DNA of 64,000 nucleotides from Edaphochlamys debaryana. Lineage: Eukaryota > Chlorophyta > Chlorophyceae > Chlamydomonadales. The position numbers and the translations under genes are program-made. Below the pieces are notes generated by a model, which was given only the letters and a program-made list of their open reading frames with translations, ran no database searches and was not told where the DNA came from. This document shows, piece by piece, positions 39,701-51,700 of this stretch; the first letter of the stretch is position 1, and each line of letters begins with the position of its first letter. The stretch is from the NCBI GenBank assembly GCA_016858145.1, contig JAEHOE010000066.1:124001-188000 (forward strand), in the 5' to 3' direction.

Positions 39701-42700
39701 AAAATTCGGCGTCAATGGGGGGCACATCCATCATAATGCAAGCAACAAGCATGCCTCTTGATAAGCTGATCAAGCTGCTCGCTTTTAGGCAGTTGCTTGG
39801 CCCTACCCTAGGACTCACATTGTTGGCCACGACACCCGTGTTATTCAGCGTGCTGTTGGCGCACCACAGGACCCTGCATACAGGGCAGCAGTGAAACGGT
39901 AACCGTCTAGCATATGGATCGATCCATAAACTGTTGCTGGCGCCAGCGAGCTACAGACCGCTTCATGGGCAGCAAGCGTTCCTTACATGCTGGTGATCCC
40001 TTGCAGATCAGAGATGGTACTGTTGGCGCTTGTCTTGACACGAATGCCACGCACGAACATGCCTTCATTTGAACCATCAAAAGAGGGACAAGGACGCGGG
40101 ATGATGGGCACAATCCTGGGAGGCGGGGGAACCGTAGCTCCATCCAGTCCAGTATTTCTAAGCAGATCACGTTTGTATGCATCGGGCTCACCAGCCTGGC
40201 AGAGGGCTTCTGGCATCTGGTCCCCAATAGTAGAAAAATAGGGCGCCCGCTGACCTGCGCCCGGCAGTGTGAGAGTGGTGGTGTTTCTGCCATACTACGT
40301 GCAAATCAAAGCCGTGCCAAGCCTGAGGATGAAGGTTACCCACGAGCGATGCGGTCTGGGCTTCGCGTGCTCCACGGCCACCAGGTGACTGCGCTTGGAA
40401 CCGGCGTCACTCCGTCCAGTGAGTAGACCTTCAATCGAGTGGGCAGAGCAGCGAGGGTGATATGTTTGGGTCACAACGAACCCGTGACTCAGTCAATCTT
40501 ACCCAGTTTGGAGTGGTCCTGGCGTTGGCTCCAATCCTGCGTTATCATAGAGCAGCCGCGTGCCTTGCCCAACAGGTGAGCAGGCAGAACGGCAGGCACA
40601 AGCTAAGAAATGATGCATCCTCCTCTGTTTGGTGTATGCGCACCATGCGGTCAGCTCCGGAGCGCGTGCATTGCCCCGAAGACGTGAGGAGAGCATGCCG
40701 CCCACAGAGAGCGCGTCCTAGGAAATACATGCAGAGCAACACGGTATGCTGGATCGTGTGTGATCGGCAAGCAAGCCACACCTGCAAGATATGTATGCAA
40801 GGAACACCGACCACACCTGGGATCTTGAAAAGTAGGCTAGGACTGCTCCCTTTGTTTGGCAGAAGCTCTCCGCGCTGAATGAAGATCAAAAGTGGTAAGT
40901 TGGGCGCCAGCCTCCACCACCACGCACCCCAAGCAAACGTCACACCCAAGCGCACCTGGCCCAGTCCATATATTGATCGTAGTACGTATACACGTCACTA
41001 TCCAGCACAACCTGAGCGCAGAATAATCGAGCGTTGATTGTGCCGTCCTCCATCATACTACCATGGTCAGTTCCGTCATACTACCTATACAACCAACCCC
41101 CGACCACCGCTCGCCTGCCCTGAGTGCGCTGTGCTGAGCACCCGGGAAGCACTCAAGCCACCGCCAGCTGTTGCGGAGCGTCGGCAGAAGGGACTAAACG
41201 CCACAGAACATGAGCAGGGTGTAACAAATGGCGGGACAGATACATAATAAGCGGTCAACTCATCTCGGTCAGATGCGGTTATAATTGCGCAGTCAAGCAA
41301 CTCATTCAAGCTTACTTGGCCACGTAGCCAAGGCAGGGAGAATCCCGCCACAGGGCCTCTCGTGAGGAATCTGGCCCCAACATGATGGTTGCACAGTCGC
41401 TCTCGGTTGTCAGAGGTGCATAGATAATCTTCGGGTTGTTGTCTGGAGAGCCCGCCAGCCAGCGCACTATGCACGGCGCACAGCATGGTTGAGAGCGTCG
41501 TCACCGCAAAGAGGTTCGTCATATACACAGGGCATACATACAGAGGAGCCAGAAATTTGCAAGGCAAATCTACATCTGCGCGTGCAACGTATACCTCTGA
41601 CGCAAGAGCCCCATTTTCACCTGGGCTGGCTACCGGTCCGCTCCCCCAGGACCAGGAGCCCTCAAAACCTGCGAGATGTTGAGGGAAAGAGGCCTTGTAA
41701 TTCGGATGTGAACCGACCAGTGTCTTCTGCGCTCGCCGTGCATCCTTCCGTGAGGCCCAGGTCTGTCGGGCTTTTCCTGTGGAAACCTGCCAACACAGCC
41801 TGATACTTACCCGCGTCGGAAAGTCCAAGCCACACCTCCAGGCTGTTGCCTCCAACCAACGCCCTTACAGGGGTCTTGAGGCGCTGCTCGTTGATCAACA
41901 AGAAGGCGCTTGAAGCAGCGTCACCTGTTGCAGAGGTCGGTGGGGTATGAGGTATGATGGCGTTCAATGCCGGCATGCCAGACACTAATTGCATGCCCGC
42001 CTTGCTTACTTGTTCGTGTTTCGCCCAGGGCGCCACTCATGATCGTGCACAGCTGCTCGGCAGCAGCCCGGTCGTAAGCCGTGTCAAACAGCGCCAGCTC
42101 GCTCTGGGGTAGGTTGGGTTGAAGTCAGGAGCAAAGAAAGCACACACAACGTTTCTCCACGCATATGCTGAACTATAAAAGTGCACTACACGCACACACA
42201 CCTGGCCATCGTCAATGTTTCTTGTGGCAACCGGAACCAAGTAACTGCATGCGGGGTTGCAGCACCGTTGGCACTCGTGAGTTTATAGGTGGCGGATGAC
42301 GAAACGTGCCAGTAAATGCTACACGTGCTGACGACCGCTGAGTTTACACCAATGTACATATGCACATGCCTAGCTTCGCGCGCACTTTTTCAGGGCGTAA
42401 ATCTCTTCATCCGTGAGCGGAGCACTTGCCGAGCGGCGGCACATCACCAGATTGGGACTGCGTGCGCAACAGGTTCACAAGATGTGTCAGCATCCGCAAT
42501 CGGCGGCACTGCTCCGTCCAGAAACCCCATCCGGATTTCCCAGACCATGCGCGCACTTGCTGCATACGGTGTCCTTCATTTCGAAGAATACTGCGTCAGC
42601 AGTGCTGTCAAGCGAGATGTCAAGCAGCCCACAGTCCTGCGGAAAGCCGCAAAGCAAATGTATGGCACTTGCAATTGCATGCCGGTATCCTACAGAAGGT

Positions 42701-45700
42701 TATCGAACTGAACATACATACAGCTACCGATAGCCCTGGACGAATGATGACAGGTGACTCTCACCTTGCTGGGTGCAGTCGAGCCAACGGCCGGAACTGA
42801 GGGGGAGCCGGGCGCCCAGCGGTAGTTTTGAGGTGTGTAGGTCGGAGGCGCTCCGGGGTTGGAGGGGTCCGGCATTGCAGCAGTAACGAGCAGAGTATCC
42901 GTGTACCCCCAGCGACTTCGAGTTTCTGCGTGTTGTAAGCGTGCAGGTATGTATGTTGTGGGATGACGGCATGGCGGTGTTGCAAGATAATGAAAGAGGC
43001 GTATGTACAGACAGACGGTTTGGGAGGCATACATCCATCTGTCATATGCACCGACCTGAAACGCACACGTAGGGTAGTGTCCGGTTGCATGCCGTCTGTT
43101 GCCACTGAAAATTGCCTGATGAAAGGAAGTGCAATAGATAGCGGGGGTGGACGGGGGCACGCCAGGCTCTCGCCCTCCTGCTCGATAGATGGTCGTGCTG
43201 CACAACGACAAACAGAGGTGCTTACATCTGCAGGAGAGAAGGGAGAGAAGGGACGGCATCCAGCGTTGGGGTGAGCGTTGAAAGGGCGTCCACACCTCTC
43301 GATTACCAGCAATGCCGGAAACTTCAGCAAGAGTCAGCAAGCAACTCTTACTTACGTGTTAAAGAAGCGGAATGTGAATGATATGGGAGGAGGGAGGACC
43401 AGCTCAAACGTGGTGCAGTTGACCACAATCTGCACATGGTTATGTAGCCACGCCTTAAGGATATCTACGTGCATGCCGCCACACAATGTGCTCCTCTCAG
43501 CAGCTCACCGCCACGCAGTCTTCACTCGGACTGGCAGGTGGGAGGACGCCGCCCGCCCAGTTGGAATAGTTGTAAGCCGTTCTGTCTGACCACTGAAACT
43601 CCAGCTCGTTGGCTGTTGCGGGGTTGGGCAACACTCGTGAAACGGCCATGCACATGCTGCATCATAGGGCGTCTATGCCCCTACGCATACCTACCATACC
43701 TACCATACCTGGACCCGTTATCCCCGTTGGAGTGGGGAGTGCTTCTGAGGGCTCCGCTACTCTCATAGGGCTTCTTACAGCTAAGGACTTCCCTGCTGTC
43801 CGTGCTGTCCCTGAGTCCTTGTCCTTGAGTCTTACGCACCCTGGTCGTTCAGCCCAATAAACACTGCCGTGCTGGTGATGCCAGTTGGCGACATGCCCAA
43901 AAGGCTGAGGGTGTCGAGGTTCAGCAGGGATGACATTGCCGATCCAAACTCAGACGCCGCTGAGGGCAGGTGCAAGAAGGCCATTTGCACCAGAGTTCAG
44001 CATCATCATGTGCTTTAAGCTCTATCTCAGACAGACACACATGCATAGAGCTTACAGCTGAAGCTGGCAAGGTTGCCATCTCGTAAGTTCTGGCAGTCGT
44101 CTTGAGCCGCCTGGGATAGGAACCCGGAGGTTCAGAGACACCAGAAACAGCATCAGGGCGTGGCAGCCCTGCTTGCAGTTATACCCAAGACAACACAGTG
44201 TAACCCCAGCTGCGCACACACCTGCCAGGTGGTAACCCCAGATACGCTGGGGCGATACAAAGTGAAGTACCTGCTACCAACCAACGCGATTGAAGTGGCC
44301 TCGGAGCCTGGGGTGTGGGTCGAGGGGCCTGGTTCAGACATCACGGTGCACACTTTGGTGGCCGACACTGGTGTGTGCCCCCCCCCTTAGCCATTCATCA
44401 TGTCGATGGCCTACTGTTACGTTGTATTCGGGGCCACCATGATTGGTGATGCTTGGGATATGCCTAATATGCTGGAACCCGCGCACCTCTGGCGCAGATG
44501 AAAGGACGTGTGGTTTCGCCGCAAGGCAAAGTTGACATGGTGTGGCTGCAAACTCCGGTGGTGACATTGCAGCTGCGGACGGGTCGGGAATGCCATTATA
44601 GGAGGATACGAGTGTGAGCAGCAGCATGCATGCCCGCCAGCTCAAGCTCACTTGCGGCTGCTTATGGCTCCGCAATCACCGGACCTGCATGCACAAGCAC
44701 GTGTGGAAGCTGGTCATTTGCACTGGGCCTGCTTGCGCATGAAGGTTGATGAGTGGTGTACTGACCAATAGTAGGGGGGTTTCGGCCATGTGTATCCGCC
44801 GCGAATCGGGCCTGAGTACTCCTGGGTCCACTGCACGTGAAAACCAGAATAGGCATCAAAGATGTCAGCAGCATGAGCAGGCACATGGGCAGCAGCTGCA
44901 GAGAAGTAGGCGCATGCTACGGCTCTGGGGTTGTGCATGCATAGACCACCTGCGTGTACGTAAGATTGCTGCCATCCAGCCAGCTGTAAAGAGCAGGATC
45001 CTCTGCACGGAAGGTGGGTGGGGGCGGTCGATGACCCCCTGTGCTCCAAAAGCTCTCCTTATAGCTTAGGCTATTCATGAGAACACGGCTCACGGAAGTA
45101 GGGTAAGCCCCAGACCTCGATTTCCGTCAGCTGTGGAAGAGAGGATTCAGGCGAGGTGTCAACAGTCTTCCGAGCAAAGACAATCCGGATAAGATAGATG
45201 GCGGGAGTGGTACCACTTACATATAGATGGTTTCCGCACTGTGGCCAAAAGTTTTGGACTGACCAGTACCTGAAGAGCCAACGCACTTTGTTAGTTAGTC
45301 TGACATGGCTATACCCATCAGAAGTAGTAGCAGCCTTGCGCGGGCCCGCCCAGCACTGCAATACTTAGGGCATAGGGCAGCGCTTACACGCCCAGGGTTG
45401 GCACTACTGGAATGTCGACTATCTGCTTGGGAGCATACACCGTGCCGGCCTGCACCATGCGTACACATAGCACACAATCAATGGCAGCGAAATACAATGC
45501 CACATACATGCATATGGCAGGCTTTCATACATACCGGTTGCTTCCATAACAATGTGTTGGCGTTGATGTCTCCCCAGAAGTCTCTGACAATCTCCCAGCC
45601 AACTGCGGTGGGACATTGAGATACGCACATCTTAGCTGGGTCATGCAAACCCACCTTCAACCCAATTCGATGAGGCCAACAAAGCCAGAAGCCTACCTCG

Positions 45701-48700
45701 AAACTCTGTGCCCTACAGACAGCGGGATGCACGTGTTGTGACACAATGTGTATTCCAAAAAATCATATTTCAGCAGCACGCATGCGTGACCCATAGCTCA
45801 CCTGCTGCCTTGCGACCATGGTGGCATCCCTACAAGGACGCACAGCAGCGGAGTTGGGCAGCAACAAAGGCGAAGAAGGGCCAGCAGTTGTGGATTCCGA
45901 CTCACCCTCCGACATGATACACCTGCGTCGAAAACGGGTTATCCAAGTTCCAAAATGCGAAGTTCAAGGGTGTCAAGAAACTTCTCAAGAAACAATGAGA
46001 ATGATACGGACTGCCCAGGTGGACAGGCGTATATATGCCAGGGGAATCTAGAGAGAACAGATGCGCAAACTTACAAAGCGCGAGACAAGAGTGGTGACAC
46101 CCATTGACCCGCCGATCCACTGCACGAGGAATGAAACAAGCACCCATGCAAGCACGTCAGCCGTATCCAGATATTGGATGCTGTCCCTGCCGAGTCCCGA
46201 GCCCCTGAAATTCCAAGTAAGCCCCCGAGCGAGCCCCAGAGCCCCCAATCGAGCAAGGCTCAGAGCCGCCCCTGAGCGAGCCCCGGAGCGAGCTCGCTCC
46301 CGAGCGAGCCCCCGAGCGAGCCCCCAAGCGAACCCCAGGGTCAGTGAGCGAGCCCCAAGCGAGCCCCACGGTCAGCTGACCCTGCAGTGAGCACGGCTGC
46401 CAGCCCCCCGGTACCAGCAGCCCCTCGCCCCTTCTCTCCCCGCCGCCGTTCCTCTCATCCCCAGCCCGCCCCATTCCCCTCCATCCCCTCTTCTCTCCAA
46501 CACTTTTCCCTGACCCCTCCCCCTCCCTTGACGTCCCTGCCGACCCCCGAGCCCCCGAGCCCCCAAGCCCCCGAGCCCCCAAGCCCCCGAGCCCCCGAGT
46601 GAGCCCCACATCCCGCCGCAGAGCCCCCGAGCGCCCTAGCGAGTCCGGCGCCGGTCTGAGAATGAACAAGGCGAAACGGCACGACCTGGCTAGGGGTCCT
46701 CCACCATCCAGCGACCAAACCCCCAGCCCCCTGCCGACGTGCCGATCGATGCGCGTTTCTGACCTCCGCAATGTAACCCTAGAGATGTTAGGCCTTTCGA
46801 ACGTTAATGATCGACTTTCCGCGGGCGTTTGCGGAACTTGAAGTGGGCGACATGCGCAGCGACGATTGCTAAACTTTCATCGCTGTCTGAAACTACATCG
46901 ATCTGTATAAATCGTTGGCATCGGTCAGCGGGGTTTAACGTTGGCGACAGCGATAGCAGGACCGAATGGTCGGAATGTATGCGCGCGACCAGCGAGGTCA
47001 GTCGACCCGCTTTGTATCGCGTATACAGCTTGCGTAATGCCTCATACTAGTTGGCGCGAGCGCGACGAAAGACATGGTACGCGTGTTCAGGTTCCCTCTT
47101 ACTTCTACCCGCCGCGAGCCCCTCCATCCCGAGGATCCCTGAGTCCCCGAGGCCCTGACTTCCACCCACCGGGTATTGGATGTTTGGAGAGCAGCAAAGG
47201 CACTCGTACGACTGATACCAGGGCGGGTTGTCGGAATTGACCCACGTCTGCCCATCGACTGCAGCTATTCCCGACTGCACATGCATGGGAGCAGCAGGGC
47301 GTGTTGTGTTGGGACGTGTATGTGCCATGCTGACACGCTTTCCACAACACCCACAATTATGCTAAATGGTGTGAAGATATTTGCATTAGTATCACTGCCG
47401 GAAAAGCGCGCCCGCATTGTTGGCGAGGCCATATTGATGGGCGCTCTCTCTGCAGTAGAGGGCGGAGGCACACCAGTTAACGAGTGGCAAATGCAGGTGC
47501 GGCAGCATCAACGTGCCAAAACGCAACAAAGTCATTGTCAATCAACCGGATCCCTTCCCAGCCTTGTATGGAGGAGTCATGCTTGTGTTGATAACGCTTA
47601 GTGATCAGACGGGCAACAATTCACACTCCTGCCCGCAAGTAACAAAACCCGCACCAGATGCACGCAGCAGTCTGCACGAGGTAAGCTCTCTGGTGGTCTG
47701 GTGGTCAGTGCGCCTTGCTCACCGGGAGCATATGTTCCCCAGACGCCAAGCTCCCCAATAATGAGTTGCGAGCTGCCCGGGATGCCCTTGGGGTTGAGAA
47801 GCGTGACGTATCGGCCCCTAACCGGCGTTGTGCCAAACGTAATGTTGAACCTGAAAGTGCCTGACGGGAACACCGCACCCTCGGCCATTTTCCACACCTG
47901 TGCAGGGCGTAGAGTGTCAGGGACGCCTCACAGCCATCAAGACTGTGCCGGGACGTACATGCATGATGCACCATCACACAGCAGGGCATAATGCATCATC
48001 ACACAGCGCCAGCTTACCACGGGATTTGCGGAAATAAATGCAGTGGTATTTGCAGGAAAGTCTCCAATCCGGACCTCAGCATTTTGGAAGTTTTGGCCCC
48101 TGACGGGTTGCAGTGACGGGTCTCAAGCATGATACCGATGCACAAGAGTACATTGGAAGCATAGCGTAAAGTAAGGAACTTACGAGTACGTAAGGAGAGT
48201 CAGATTGTACACGAGAGCCGGGCCGTAGAGATCAACTGCGGATGGGTTCCACAAGTGGGGTTACATACAGTCAGCCTATAGGATATGCATACTTGACGGG
48301 GCTGTTCGTTGTGCCGCTGATGCAAATCACACTTACAGGTCACCCAAGGCCTGCGGGCAAGCACAAAGGCGTAGCAGGGGGGTTAGCCCAAGCAAGGAGT
48401 CCTCGGGAACTATGATCGATTTGAGGGCCATGGATGTGGGTGAGCCACGAACGATGCTGAGCCATTCTAACGCCAGCCCCCAAACAAACAACGTCTGGCA
48501 TCTATTGATGCAAGCCTCTTACGTGGGGTCCATGATGTCAGAGAACCACGAAGTGCCGTCGTTGTTGTCACCAGCCAAGGCCGGCCAGTTACCCTGCGCG
48601 GGAACAAGGTATTGCATGCCTTGCCACAGAGGTATATGCAGGTCTGTCTGCATGCTGCCAGCTTACCCAGACAAACGAGGACCCACAACAGACCCGGTTG

Positions 48701-51700
48701 CTCTTGAAACCTCCAAGGTTATAAAACGCTCCAACAGGCGGTGGAGGAAACGACCCTGCGTGTACCGAGGCCATTCACACAGAAGAGCGGAGATAAACAA
48801 TCGCGTTGCTGCCTCGGTAGCAGGTCTTCCTCGCAAAGGCTGATGCGCAGAGCCAAGCTTTCTGTGCACTCGCCTGGTGACCTTGAGAACCCAATCCACG
48901 TATCAAACCTGTAATAAAGTTTACGGGGTAAAGTGCGGGGACAACATGGGCAGGGCGAGCACTTTTCAGCTTGTTCAGCAGCTTCAGGATAGAGTCGCGC
49001 ATGTTACCTGGAACTGGCGCTGACACGAGTCGATGAGTTCAACGCGCTGAACCAATCCCGTCCCAGCACTTTGCCAACAGTCGCGTTCCACTCCTGGGCA
49101 CTGCGGGATCACGGATCGAATTAGGCCCTAACAAGCGGCTCATGCATTGCTGGATCCTGCGGTCAGCTGGCTAGGCCAACACTCACGTCTTGAACGTGGC
49201 CAGAGATCCACCCCAGGCCTGGCAGCTGCTGACGGCATCTGACCATGTCGATGGGCCTGTGTGCGTGCAGGTCATTACAGTCAGCGTCCATGAATCCTTG
49301 CTTGCACTGCAAGAGCATGCACTGCATCAGAGCTGGATCACCTGGGTAGTACAAGAGCTCACGATTCCCATCCTTCACTACGACTGTGGAACCGCGCAGG
49401 GCAGTCGCCGCGCTCTGGGGCGGAGGCTGCTGGTTATAGAGACCAATCCACGCGCCCGCACGCGAAGACGTGGGCGTGGCTTGGCGTCTGAAATAGGTGG
49501 CTGCTCCCAGGCTCGCGAGATTAAGATCGTCCATGTTCCTGGCGTTTAAAGGCAGGACGGCACGACAATGTGAGAACTGATGTCATCTATGTACTTACTC
49601 CCGGCAGTTGCCTCGCTTTGAGCTTGGAGTGGGGCAGTGTCACTAGCCACGTACTTGAACGTGGCCAGCTGGCCTCCACGGCGTTGACAGAAGGTGTTGG
49701 ACTGATCCCAAGACAGCTGCATGAATGGTGGGCATGGAGCATTTGGGACACTACGACATTGCAGCACCAAAGGAAAGGGAGCGGCAGAGCTTGCCATCAT
49801 CAGTTGTAAGCGCGCGCGCGCTGTACAGAAACCAACCTTGACGTCATAGACAGACAGGAGGCTTCGGTCAGTAGCCGTTATCTGAACAGCGGGAAGATGA
49901 ACTGGTGGATCCAGTGCGCGGTAGAAGCTTTATGCTTCTGGATGTGGATGCCAAAGCGGCAGAAGGCGGTGGCAGCAGTCATGTGGCTTACCTGAACTAC
50001 CGGAATGGCACGGTCCGAAGGGCTGTCAGAAGTGGAGCCGCGAGGACCACTTCCCACTGTGTGGACATCACATGCATGGGGTGAAAGTGGATTCATCATG
50101 AGGTACGCGAGCTTGTTGCCCCGCGCACAGGTAGTGCCACTCCTGTACTATAATCGAGATGCGCCTCTCAATGTAGAGAAATACTAGGGCCACGCACCAA
50201 TCTCGCAGAGAGGCCGGCGAACGAGGCCCTGGCATGACCGGTCGGACCAGCCAAACGTGCGGTTGGCTGCAGCAGGGTGATCAGGTTAAGGAGGTGGGGT
50301 GACACGCCAAGGTACACGGACATGCCGAGGACCTCCAATTCACCTAGTATGACAGCCATGTCGATGCAGTTCTCTCCGCCATTGAAGTTGTTCGGCTCGC
50401 CTGCGCTCATAGCAAGTCACGGGAAGCCATTCTTGTGGCCGTCTTCCGACAGGCCTAACGTATGTATGAAAGCCGGCTATCAGACGCACCCGCCGCCCAT
50501 GGCATCAGATCCACGTTGGGGATCGACCCGTCCGTGTTCTCCAGATCGTACAGGCCGCCAGCGCCTGCAGCAGTCGAGACAGAGTCTGAGTTTCTGTACC
50601 CGGCTTGTCCACGCGCACTGCCTGCTGGATCCATGTCAGGCCGGGTAGGTCATGCACTCACGCCTGCGCAGGCCCATCCAGATGCGTAGCACGGCATCTC
50701 CGGTGTTGGCAAACGCCCAGTCTGACGCGGCGTCCACGATGCGGTCCAGGTCTGGAAGTATGGCGGGTGTGCGTGTGGGAGGGAAGTAGGAGACCACTTG
50801 GGATTCCTCTAGCGGATAGTAGAGAGTAGTGTGCGCGTGGCACAATCCCTCGATTCTCCCATCCCGCCCAGTCCCGTCCCTCAAACAGTTTACCGTCGGT
50901 GCTGTTGTAGCTGTAAAGATCTCCGCCCTGGGCACTGCAGTTAGTGGTGGAGGAGGTGTTAGAGTGATGACAGCAGTTGAAATATCGTCCGTCCTAAACC
51001 CCACAACTCACAGGCAGAAGGCTCGAGCCTGCAAAGGAAGGAGGGAGGGACTGCTTCAATGCTCAAGCCGCGCGCCTCCTTTTGCTGCTGCAGCTGCTGA
51101 TGCACGTACCTGGCTGCCGTCCAAAAGCACGTCGTACAGGAACACGCGCGTGTTCTCGACGGGCAGCAGCAGGCTGACGACGGGCATGGCACTTTGCGAG
51201 GCGGTCTCATCCAGAGTGCTCTCCTGCGCCGTCACGCCTCCAAAGCCCAGAGAGCACTCGGTCTGGGGGGGGAGGGGGGGACAGCAGGCACACAGTGTCA
51301 GGTAGGTTCTGATACATATTAAGAGCATGACACAGAAAATAATATAGAGCAGCGAACAATCCGCCAGCAGCTAGCTCACACAGCGCGCGTGTGTGGCTTC
51401 CCACCTTCGCAGTAAACGCGAATGCTGGAATGGCATTGACGGCGCTGGACGCAATATAGCGCAGAGAGCTGGCCAGCAACATGGTGCTGTTGGCGTCACG
51501 TGCGGGAGCCGCATTGTCGCACTCCATTGTAAGGCCGTACAAGTTCCTGTGGGGACGGAGGTAACGGAGGTAGCAGGAGAAGGGATGGGGCCAAGTAGAA
51601 AGGGGTTCACACAAAGTAATGCAGCCTGACGTGCGTTGTACACCCAGGTACACAGGGAATGGGCATGTTACGCAGTCGCTCCTTGTGATGCATTTTGGCT

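Noticed and set aside
49188..49341. Read-through of the 49342-49538 exon encoding [15 protein letters not shown]
   Set aside because: A GTGATC donor after ELLYYPG and an acceptor at 49256 in another frame give a clear CLECT start ([14 protein letters not shown]), so this stretch is intron.
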